DNA from: Bdellovibrionales bacterium
GTDB lineage: Bacteria; Bdellovibrionota; Bdellovibrionia; Bdellovibrionales; UBA1609
Direction: 5' to 3'
Assembly (NCBI GenBank): GCA_020435185.1
Contig: JAGRAA010000298.1
Coordinates: 1 to 5,659, forward strand
DNA: 5,659 nucleotides
Shown here one piece after another: positions 1 to 5,659 of the stretch; within the stretch, counting starts at the first letter, position 1, and each line of letters opens with the position of its first letter. The position numbers and the translations under genes are program-made. The notes under the pieces were generated by a model. That model saw only the letters and a program-made list of their open reading frames with translations, was not told the DNA's origin and made no database searches.

Positions 1-2798
1 GCCCCTAAAATTATATCCATGGGCAAATGCCATCCAATCGTAGTAGAAAGTCGAAACTCCAAACCATAAGAGAGAAAGTTTTTGTCAGCCTTAGTTGAAT
101 AATAACCCTTTTGTTGAAAGTCATAAAAAGCTCCTTCTAAATTAATACTGTCTACGAAAAAGCTACCTCTTACTTTTTTTAAAAATAAAGGGATCGAGTC
201 AAATCCTGAGTGGGCGTCAAAAACAGGAAAGCTGTACTCAATGTTAATATTAGCCATTTCTCGGCCAATGAATTCTCCAGAAGGATATCCTCGCATTAAA
301 AAATTACTAGTGAGTAAATTGGCCAGATAGTTCCCGTTAGTGGTTCTGTCACCCAAAGCAATGAGGTCACTGTTTAATAATGACTGAGCGGAAGAAAGCT
401 TGAGTTGAAAAAGTAGCTGATGTCTTTTGGGAGTAATGGAGGTGATATATTGATTGAGAAGATAAGTGAATTTATCATAAGAAGTGTACTGCTCTCCTTC
501 TATATAGTTAATATACGTTAGAGTATGATCAAATCCACCCTTGGCCCAATTATCTGTTGAAGGATTATCATAGGAGTAACCTAAAGAAGGTCCCACCCTT
601 TGGTATTTCTGTGTGCTAGTGGTTGTGTCGATTTGTCGAACTCCAACACTAGCAATAGAATGGCTACCATCTCCGAAAGGATAAAATGAAACAGAGAGGA
701 GATTTGCACCGTCAGTTACAGTGGAATTACTCGCTGTTAAAAAATTATTGATGACAGAGTGTTGTGCGAGGTAGTGGATAGAGTCTCCTCTATAAAGATA
801 ACCGATGGTGTAGCTGGGCTTCTGAGTTACGGTATCATAAGAGGCTTCTAAAGCTAAATTCTGTTTTCCCAGAGGATCAGAGGCCGTGGTAGAGCCTTGG
901 TAAAGCGTTCCTCCATCGACGGGATAAATAAAGGGAATCCAATATCTAGGAAGCAAATAAGATAGGCCATTGTACGGTTTGGGATTATTTTTAATAGATT
1001 TTTTTACACGACTATAAAGATCTGAATTTTTAATACTTTCAGGAGTGTTGACAAGGGGTTTTAATGCCGTTTTTGTCTGTGCGAGGTATTTATTGATTTT
1101 AAAGAGTTTAACATCATTTGAAGTCAATTCAGAAGTGTACAGATGAGAGTTGATAGGATCAATTTCTGCATCATAAACTTTTGTAACCGTATTGGTTATA
1201 GGCTGTGGGGTGCGCAATATATTATTTGTAAAACTCACGTTAGTGGTGCCATTGGCATCGTCAAAGACGAGTAACCCATTTTGAGATTTTAGTATTTTCT
1301 TAAATTTATATCCTTTCATGGCTGTTCTTTCATACTTCTGAGTTTTCGTATTAAAAAGCCTTATCACTTCTAACCCATTATTGGACCTATATACAAAAAG
1401 AACCCTGTTTTTATCAATAAATATGGGATACGAATACCGAATCCCTGCTTTTCGTTTAACAAGTAGCGTGTGTTTGTGGTCTTTAAAGTTATAAGAATAT
1501 ATTGCATTAGAGTTTGGAGCGTTTTTTACATAAATAATCTGATTCCCATCCTTTGAGTAAGTGGCTTGAAAGGCTCTTTCTCCTGAGGTGAGTTGAGTCA
1601 CTTTTTGAGTTTCTAAATCATATTCAAATAGATCGAAGTATTCGAAGCGACGTAAAAAGGTATGAGCTTTATTAAAAATAATTTTTTTAGAATTAGGGTG
1701 CCAGTCTATAAAAGACTGTCTATTCACGGACGTGACTTTTAAGACATCTTTTTCTTCAGGGAAAAATTCTCCATTTGGTTTTCTTTTTAGAATTTTTAAA
1801 GTTGTTCCGCTGTATTTTTCATAATCAATATAGGCCAAATAACTTCCGTCGGGGCTAATACGAGGTAATGTTTGTGAAGTTGAAGCAATATCCAAAGGGA
1901 TGAGTTTATAGTTTTGATGTTTTTTAATTCTTGCAATTTGATCTTTGGCCTTTTGTTTTAGATTTTTTTTAAATTCATCAAAAAGTTCAAAATAATTTTT
2001 GCCAACAATTTCTTTTGCGGGATTTTGAATTAAAAATGGGATTCTTTTCGAGTAACTTTGATTGAGAAGACCAATTGATTTTAGATCTTTTTTTTGAGCA
2101 ATTTCGTTGGTGATCAGAGAACCAAAAAAATAAGGTCTTTGTCCATAGGGCCAAGTGGGAACGGAGGTACTATTAATTTGGTCAAAGGACTCTCTCTCTA
2201 ATAGATCATCTTGAGTGTAAGCTCTGAGTTGGGCCGAATAAAGAGGTGATCTCAGGCGTCCATATTTTGTAAAAGCTGTTTCCATTAAAACGGCACTACC
2301 TTCTTGGTACCATAGAGGGAGGAGGGCATTAGGTTTAACAACACTTCCAAATAAATATCTTAGAGGAGAGTAAAAACTATTGGACGGTTCAAAAGTTAAG
2401 ATATGGGTATACTCATGCAGTATAACTTCATACATCCAATTTTCATAATAACTAATACTGTCATCCGAATGAGGCAATACTGGATATATAACAATATAAG
2501 GGTAGGGGAGGAACGTGGCGAAGCCGTTAGCGAAATCAGTATTATCTAGAAATAACAAAGCCGTTTTGTCAGGTGCTTCATTATAAATGGTCATCAACTC
2601 CTCATGAGCCATCTCTGCAAAGGTGGCTAGCTTCATTATTTGATCTTTTAAAGAGTCATCATAAATAATATAGAAGTGATCGGTTTCTAACTCATGCCAA
2701 TTTGTATTGATTGGGTTTTGGGCGCCATGTAGGGAATGGCTTGTGAAGATATAGAAAATGAAAAGAATTGAAAGCCTGGATAAAAGATAATTTTTCAT
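1..2798 (-). CDS. Metallopeptidase - beta-propeller - Omp85-type barrel fusion protein (3' end outside window)
   Basis: Partial gene: 932 codons are present and the C-terminus lies beyond the left edge. Residues 1-26 look like a Sec signal peptide (Lys at position 3, then a hydrophobic run); there is no lipobox Cys. Residues about 35-290 form a peptidase MA-like (gluzincin) domain: HEYTH at 128-132 gives two zinc-ligand His and catalytic Glu129, and WYQEG at 163-167 supplies the likely third ligand Glu166. Residues about 300-580 carry PD40/TolB-like propeller blades, seen as repeated 'SPDGSYLAYID', 'HPNSKKIIFNK' and 'SKDGNQIIYVK' motifs. From about 620 the chain is alternating beta-barrel sequence. 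It includes the Omp85 loop-6 signature MRGYP (835-839), the following strand 'NINIEYSFPV', and 'FFVDS' near 880. By comparison with BamA, roughly 50-100 residues are missing. No POTRA domains are visible. The ATG start has no good Shine-Dalgarno, but the two ATGs just upstream are out of frame and hit a stop at once. The gene follows the lipase gene by 40 nt on the same strand. Barrel and peptidase calls are firm; substrate, and whether the N-terminal part is periplasmic or exposed, are unknown. Confidence 0.88.
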   Translation of the reverse strand, partial: MKNYLLSRLSILFIFYIFTSHSLHGAQNPINTNWHELETDHFYIIYDDSLKDQIMKLATFAEMAHEELMTIYNEAPDKTALLFLDNTDFANGFATFLPYPYIVIYPVLPHSDDSISYYENWMYEVILHEYTHILTFEPSNSFYSPLRYLFGSVVKPNALLPLWYQEGSAVLMETAFTKYGRLRSPLYSAQLRAYTQDDLLERESFDQINSTSVPTWPYGQRPYFFGSLITNEIAQKKDLKSIGLLNQSYSKRIPFLIQNPAKEIVGKNYFELFDEFKKNLKQKAKDQIARIKKHQNYKLIPLDIASTSQTLPRISPDGSYLAYIDYEKYSGTTLKILKRKPNGEFFPEEKDVLKVTSVNRQSFIDWHPNSKKIIFNKAHTFLRRFEYFDLFEYDLETQKVTQLTSGERAFQATYSKDGNQIIYVKNAPNSNAIYSYNFKDHKHTLLVKRKAGIRYSYPIFIDKNRVLFVYRSNNGLEVIRLFNTKTQKYERTAMKGYKFKKILKSQNGLLVFDDANGTTNVSFTNNILRTPQPITNTVTKVYDAEIDPINSHLYTSELTSNDVKLFKINKYLAQTKTALKPLVNTPESIKNSDLYSRVKKSIKNNPKPYNGLSYLLPRYWIPFIYPVDGGTLYQGSTTASDPLGKQNLALEASYDTVTQKPSYTIGYLYRGDSIHYLAQHSVINNFLTASNSTVTDGANLLSVSFYPFGDGSHSIASVGVRQIDTTTSTQKYQRVGPSLGYSYDNPSTDNWAKGGFDHTLTYINYIEGEQYTSYDKFTYLLNQYITSITPKRHQLLFQLKLSSAQSLLNSDLIALGDRTTNGNYLANLLTSNFLMRGYPSGEFIGREMANINIEYSFPVFDAHSGFDSIPLFLKKVRGSFFVDSINLEGAFYDFQQKGYYSTKADKNFLSYGLEFRLSTTIGWHLPMDIILG

Positions 2799-2837
2799 TT
2801 CAATATTTCATCATGAGGGAGATTATTAGACAACTAA

Positions 2838-2853
2838 ACTAAGCTGCTTTTTT
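2838..2853 (-). repeat. 16-nt sequence shared with the 3' end of motA (copy 1)
   Basis: On the minus strand AAAAAAGCAGCTTAGT ends the lipase gene, encoding Lys-Lys-Ala-Ala and the stop codon. The same 16 nt ends motA at 4670-4685 on the plus strand, in the same reading frame. It is probably chance helped by a poly-A run, but the match is exact. Confidence 0.4.
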
Positions 2854-3663
2854 ATTTTTAATGGGACGTTGATTACTCCAAAACTCAACGAGGTCTTCAA
2901 CCATCTGGTCAAAACTCTCTCCAAAGAGTTGTTTTTTAAAATCCTTAAGATATAAGTTTATTCCCAGTTGTCCAAAATGGTCTAATTTGTAATGCCCAAG
3001 ATGTTTTCCCCATCTTTGTGTAGAGAGTTCTACCAATCCGTCGTTTTCTTCTCCCTGTGGACTCATACTTTTTAGAAAGAAATGACCTAATTTTAGAAAT
3101 CCAGAAAGTTGTGACTTGTCTATTGAAAAGGTAATGCAGGCTTTCGTAATATGATCGGGGATTTGATTTTGTTGATTAAACAGTTCTACAGAATGAGGAG
3201 TTAAAGCAGTAAATGAGGCCACTCGAGTGCTTAGATCATAACCTAATTTTTTATAAAATCTTTTTTTTATGGCCGATTTATTCAAAACTTCAAGTGCTTT
3301 TAGTGCGCTTTGAGAACCATGATGTGGAGTTGCTAAAGTTGATATAGACATTATATTTTTACAAAGAGGATGATGTTGAGCGAACCCTCTTGCCACTAGG
3401 CCTCCTGTGGAGTGTCCTAGTAAGTGAATGCTATCGTTTTCATGGATAAGGTTATTTTTTAAACTATAAGATATAGCTCTTTGAACCTGATCTTCTAATG
3501 ATCCAAATCCAAATTCTAAAATAGGGATAAGTTCTACACCATGATCTCTAAATGACTGTTGAAGTTGTGCATGAGCTGGACCTAGATCTATAGGGCCCAC
3601 TCTCACATTATCGGTCGCATATGTGTTTAATCCTCTAAAAAACAAAACTTTAAAATAACTCAT
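2839..3663 (-). CDS. Lipase-like alpha/beta hydrolase
   Basis: Complete 274-residue protein of the triacylglycerol lipase / PGAP1-like alpha/beta hydrolase type, expected to cleave an ester bond in a lipid or similar acyl substrate. The nucleophile elbow is GHSTGG (83-88, Ser85). It is followed by the lipase-typical ATPHHG at 111-116. The likely acid is Asp208 in 'ENDGLVE' and the likely base His229 in 'LDHFGQLG'. The first strand, 'VLFFRGLNTY' (6-15), sits where lipases usually have an HG oxyanion motif; here it reads RG. No signal peptide or membrane segment is visible, so it is probably cytoplasmic unless exported by another route. The ATG is the only credible start: an in-frame TGA lies five codons upstream. 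The AAGGA that resembles a ribosome site overlaps the start codon, so initiation may be unusual. It is the first gene of a leftward pair with the peptidase-barrel gene and is divergent from motA. The fold is clear; the substrate is not. Confidence 0.87.
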   Translation of the reverse strand: MSYFKVLFFRGLNTYATDNVRVGPIDLGPAHAQLQQSFRDHGVELIPILEFGFGSLEDQVQRAISYSLKNNLIHENDSIHLLGHSTGGLVARGFAQHHPLCKNIMSISTLATPHHGSQSALKALEVLNKSAIKKRFYKKLGYDLSTRVASFTALTPHSVELFNQQNQIPDHITKACITFSIDKSQLSGFLKLGHFFLKSMSPQGEENDGLVELSTQRWGKHLGHYKLDHFGQLGINLYLKDFKKQLFGESFDQMVEDLVEFWSNQRPIKNKKAA

Positions 3664-3691
3664 CCTTATAGAGTATCATTACGAATAGATT

Positions 3692-3721
3692 TTGAACATC
3701 CTTCTAACGCAAAACTAAATT
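3692..3721 (+). promoter_or_regulatory. Candidate sigma-70-like promoter for motAB
   Basis: TTGAAC (3692-3697) and TAAATT (3716-3721) are 18 nt apart, each matching four of six consensus bases. This would give a leader of about 95 nt before motA. A second weak pair, TTGAAA (3759-3764) and TATTGA (3783-3788), also 18 nt apart, lies nearer the gene. No flagellar sigma-28 or sigma-54 motif is clear. In an AT-rich divergent region such matches are easily found by chance. The promoter for the leftward lipase gene must also lie in 3664-3823, but no strong hexamers are visible for it. Confidence 0.25.
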
Positions 3722-3811
3722 AAAGATGTGGTGAGCTCGGGGGAGTCTTACCAAGGTCTTGAAAATAAGTCTTTACTTAATTTATTGATTCTATTTTCCG
3801 AAAAAATCTTT

Positions 3812-3815
3812 GAGG
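3812..3815 (+). promoter_or_regulatory. Ribosome binding site of motA
   Basis: GAGG sits 8 nt before the ATG at 3824. It decides the motA start in favour of that ATG over the longer reading from GTG at 3728, which has only a poor upstream sequence. Confidence 0.75.
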
Positions 3816-3823
3816 TAATTTAT

Positions 3824-4684
3824 ATGGGTATAGTTGGCGGATTAGTAGTTATCATTTGCGTGTTTGGAGGATTCCTTTTAGCGGGAGGTCATCTTCATGT
3901 TATCTGGCAACCCTTTGAGGTTATGATTATTGGTGGAGCCGCTTTAGGTGGATTCATCATACAAAACCCTATAGCGAGAATAAAATTGGCCATCAAGATG
4001 GCAATCCATGCCTTATTCGGAAAGCCGCCTGCAAAATCGGACTATTTAGAATTGCTTCAAATGATGTTTCAATTGTTTCAAATTTTTAGAAAAGACGGTC
4101 CTCAGGCTGTAGAAAAACATATAGAGGAGCCGCATAGTTCTGAAATATTTAAGGCTTATCCTAGCTTTATAAAAAACCATCATGCACTCGACTTTTTGTG
4201 TGACACCATGAAGATCACACTGTCTGCAGATTTAAGTCAATATGACGTAGATGATTTGTTAGGAGATGACATCAAGGTTGCCCATGAAGAAGAGCATGGT
4301 GCTCAGCATGCGATATCTGCCGTGGCAGATGCGATGCCAGGGTTAGGGATTGTGGCCGCGGTTTTGGGGATTGTTCATACCATGGATTATCTTGATCAAG
4401 GGGTTCAAACCATTGGTGGATTGGTTGCGGCAGCCCTTGTGGGAACCTTTTTGGGGATCTTAATGTCTTACGGATTTATTTCTCCTCTTGCGGGTAAAAT
4501 GGGCGCTGATGCCGAGGCAGAAGGACGATACCTGAGTGTGATTAAAGCAGCGATGGTGGCTTTGCAAAGAGGAGCTCCTCCGCTTGTTTGTGTGGAATTT
4601 GCTAGACGAAGTATTTATCCTTCTGAACGTCCAACTTTTGAAGAAATGGATACAGCGACTAAAGAAGGAAAAAAAGCAGCTTAG
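3824..4684 (+). CDS. motA: Flagellar motor stator protein MotA
   Basis: Inner-membrane subunit of the flagellar stator; with MotB it makes the ion channel and pushes on the rotor protein FliG. The 286 residues are close to the 295 of E. coli MotA. Four membrane segments lie at about 2-21, 33-50, 169-188 and 197-220, with a large cytoplasmic loop at 51-168. 'GGHLHVIWQPFEVMIIGG' matches the family N-terminus. Arg89 and Glu97 align with the torque charges Arg90 and Glu98 of E. coli, and Pro172 (MPGLGIVAA) and Pro221 (FISPLA) with Pro173 and Pro222. The C-terminal 'ERPTFEEM' is also conserved. Ala179 stands where sodium-driven PomA has Thr158, which suggests a proton-driven motor (inference). The start is ATG at 3824, because GAGG lies 8 nt upstream and the protein then begins like its family. 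An in-frame GTG at 3728 would add 32 non-conserved residues. motB follows after 28 nt, so the two are very likely one operon. Confidence 0.96.
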   Translation: MGIVGGLVVIICVFGGFLLAGGHLHVIWQPFEVMIIGGAALGGFIIQNPIARIKLAIKMAIHALFGKPPAKSDYLELLQMMFQLFQIFRKDGPQAVEKHIEEPHSSEIFKAYPSFIKNHHALDFLCDTMKITLSADLSQYDVDDLLGDDIKVAHEEEHGAQHAISAVADAMPGLGIVAAVLGIVHTMDYLDQGVQTIGGLVAAALVGTFLGILMSYGFISPLAGKMGADAEAEGRYLSVIKAAMVALQRGAPPLVCVEFARRSIYPSERPTFEEMDTATKEGKKAA

Positions 4685-4685
4685 T
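4670..4685 (+). repeat. 16-nt sequence shared with the 3' end of the lipase gene (copy 2)
   Basis: Inverted partner of the copy at 2838-2853. Here it spans the last Lys-Lys-Ala-Ala codons and the TAG stop of motA. Confidence 0.4.
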
Positions 4686-4700
4686 ATAAAAGCCAAATTA

Positions 4701-4705
4701 AGGGA
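4701..4705 (+). promoter_or_regulatory. Ribosome binding site of motB
   Basis: AGGGA lies 7 nt before the GTG at 4713, inside the 28-nt motA-motB gap. It supports the GTG start over the ATG at 4731, and suggests motB is translated independently on a shared mRNA. Confidence 0.7.
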
Positions 4706-4712
4706 TTAAAGA

Positions 4713-5597
4713 GTGGCCGAAAAAGAACCAATGATAGTTATCAAAAAAATCACCAATGTTCAAGCCGGAGGACACGGTGGAGCATGGAAGGTGGCCTTTG
4801 CCGACTTTATGACGGCATTGATGGCTTTCTTTTTGGTGATGTGGTTGGTGGCACAATCTGAAGAAGTTAAAAAAAATGTGGCGGATTACTTTTCTACTCC
4901 TAGTATAATTGAATATAATTTTTCGAATTACGGAGTAGAGTTAACTTTAGAGAAACTTTTTTTAGATCTAATGAACGAGCCATTAAAGTTTTTTCAAACA
5001 TTCATAACACCTGTAGATTATACTCCGAATATTATGAATATGGGCTCTAAGAAAGTGGTCATGCATCACATAGCAGATCAATTAGGAGATATTGCCGGGA
5101 ACGTGCAAGTTGAGGGCAACACCGTGGCTTTCGATTTACCGGCAACAGCTTTATTTTTGCCAGGATCAGCGAGAACTAATTCTAGTTATGTAGAGGTTAT
5201 GGATAAGGTTAAAAATTTAGTCGCTGGAGTAGAAGACTCGAATGTTTATGTGGATTCTATAATTTTTGATCAAAGCGTGAAAGGCAATGATATTAACAGA
5301 GCAAGACAAGTTGCCGAAGAAAGATTGGACCTTATAAGTAAAAAAATAGAAGTATCCATTGAGCAAGAAAATGTGGATGTTTATGGTAAGACAAGTGCTG
5401 ATTTATTTCAAAGGCGAGCCGATCGGACTTGGAAGCCAGATGGAGTAATCCGAGTGAGAATAGAACAGAAAGATCTCACTAAAGACGGAAAGAAACCTAG
5501 AGAATTAGAAGATCTTTTTGGTAAAGCCAATGAAAATATGGACATATACAACGATTTTGTAAATCGACTCACCAATCGAAAAACGGGTAAGAAATAG
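4713..5597 (+). CDS. motB: Flagellar motor stator protein MotB with degenerate OmpA-like domain
   Basis: Stator partner of MotA; it supplies the ion-binding Asp and normally anchors the stator to peptidoglycan. The 294 residues comprise a short cytoplasmic tail with a Gly/His-rich stretch (AGGHGGAW, 18-25), one membrane helix at about 27-48 holding FADFMTA with Asp31 (E. coli Asp32), and a plug-like amphipathic segment at about 49-64 ending in 'YFSTP' (E. coli 'YFRTP'). A linker follows, then an OmpA-like periplasmic domain at about 130-252. In that domain 'TVAFDLPATALFLPGSA' and 'NRARQVAEERL' fit the family, keeping the RA arginine (Arg196). The usual GHTD motif is missing, with 'SIIFD' in its place, and the terminal NRR motif reads 'GVIRVRI'. 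A charged tail of about 40 residues closes the protein. The start is GTG at 4713, with AGGGA 7 nt upstream; an in-frame ATG at 4731 lacks a ribosome site. The MotB call is secure; peptidoglycan binding is uncertain. Confidence 0.95.
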   Translation: MAEKEPMIVIKKITNVQAGGHGGAWKVAFADFMTALMAFFLVMWLVAQSEEVKKNVADYFSTPSIIEYNFSNYGVELTLEKLFLDLMNEPLKFFQTFITPVDYTPNIMNMGSKKVVMHHIADQLGDIAGNVQVEGNTVAFDLPATALFLPGSARTNSSYVEVMDKVKNLVAGVEDSNVYVDSIIFDQSVKGNDINRARQVAEERLDLISKKIEVSIEQENVDVYGKTSADLFQRRADRTWKPDGVIRVRIEQKDLTKDGKKPRELEDLFGKANENMDIYNDFVNRLTNRKTGKK

Positions 5598-5610
5598 TAA
5601 TATAAAAGGT

Positions 5611-5632
5611 ACGGACACACTTTGGTGTCCGT
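5611..5632 (+). terminator. GC-rich hairpin after motB, possible (bidirectional) terminator
   Basis: ACGGACAC pairs perfectly with GTGTCCGT around a 6-nt loop (ACTTTG), beginning 13 nt after the motB stop. On the plus strand no T-run follows directly; the first TTTT is 11 nt downstream, so it is a poor classical terminator for motAB. Read on the minus strand the stem is followed after 3 nt by TTTTATATT, a better tail, so it could end transcription from a gene to the right. It could also simply protect the motAB mRNA 3' end. Confidence 0.5.
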
Positions 5633-5646
5633 GATGCGTTAACTTT

Positions 5647-5652
5647 TATAAT
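5647..5652 (+). promoter_or_regulatory. Possible -10 element of a following gene
   Basis: This is a perfect TATAAT followed by GCGG, a GC-rich discriminator of the kind seen at stable-RNA and ribosomal promoters. The best upstream hexamer is TTGGTG (5622-5627) at a long 19-nt spacing, and it overlaps the hairpin. The gene it would serve is outside the window, so this is only a suggestion. Confidence 0.25.
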
Positions 5653-5659
5653 GCGGTAT

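Noticed and set aside
3766..3779. Small palindrome TAAGT-CTTT-ACTTA before motA
   Set aside because: A five-base AT-rich stem is too weak and too common in this composition to call an operator or terminator.
3728..3823. N-terminal extension of MotA from a GTG at 3728
   Set aside because: The extra 32 residues do not resemble any MotA N-terminus, and the ATG at 3824 has a well-placed GAGG.
3664..3823. Riboswitch or small RNA in the divergent intergenic region
   Set aside because: No conserved aptamer core or stable extended structure was recognised in these 160 nt.
4460..4696. 78-codon open frame on the minus strand
   Set aside because: It lies antisense to the conserved 3' part of motA, and its Ser/Phe/Arg-rich product looks like a frame shadow.
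5408..5620. 70-codon open frame on the minus strand
   Set aside because: It is antisense to the motB 3' end, its product has no recognisable features, and it starts inside the downstream hairpin.
1..5659. CRISPR array, insertion sequence, tRNA, or toxin-antitoxin or defence module
   Set aside because: No regularly spaced repeats, transposase motifs, terminal inverted repeats, cloverleaf sequence or small paired genes were seen; almost all of the window is explained by four genes.

Overview
The window is AT-rich DNA, almost fully coding, from a flagellated Gram-negative bacterium. Two things show this: an outer-membrane beta-barrel protein of the Omp85 type, and a MotA/MotB flagellar stator pair. 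The style of the MotAB proteins (a His- and Gly-rich MotB N-terminus before the FADFMTA segment) and the AT-rich, lysine-rich coding suggest a deltaproteobacterium-like lineage such as Bdellovibrionota. That placement is an impression from sequence style, not from a search.

Layout. Positions 1-2798, minus strand, hold one very long gene that runs off the left edge. It has 932 codons in the window and no internal stop. The product reads as a signal peptide, a gluzincin-type metallopeptidase domain with HEYTH and a downstream Glu, a TolB/PD40-like beta-propeller, and then an Omp85 / bacterial surface antigen barrel. It is the most unusual item here. Upstream of it on the same strand, after a 40-nt gap, lies a lipase-like alpha/beta hydrolase (2839-3663), so the two are probably co-transcribed. 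A 160-bp divergent intergenic region (3664-3823) separates this unit from motA (3824-4684) and motB (4713-5597) on the plus strand. After motB come a GC-rich 8-bp hairpin and a perfect TATAAT hexamer at the right edge.

How the genes work together. MotA and MotB form the ion-driven stator that turns the flagellar motor. MotA keeps its torque-related charges and functional prolines, and MotB keeps its proton-binding Asp. The MotB periplasmic domain, however, is a degenerate OmpA-like fold without the usual GHTD signature. The leftward pair (a cytoplasmic-looking lipase plus a peptidase-propeller-barrel protein) has no visible functional link to motility. Its job is unknown; envelope or lipid processing is a guess from the domains.

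The large minus-strand gene was translated by hand from the reverse complement, so residue numbers should be good to within a residue or two. No database search was possible.
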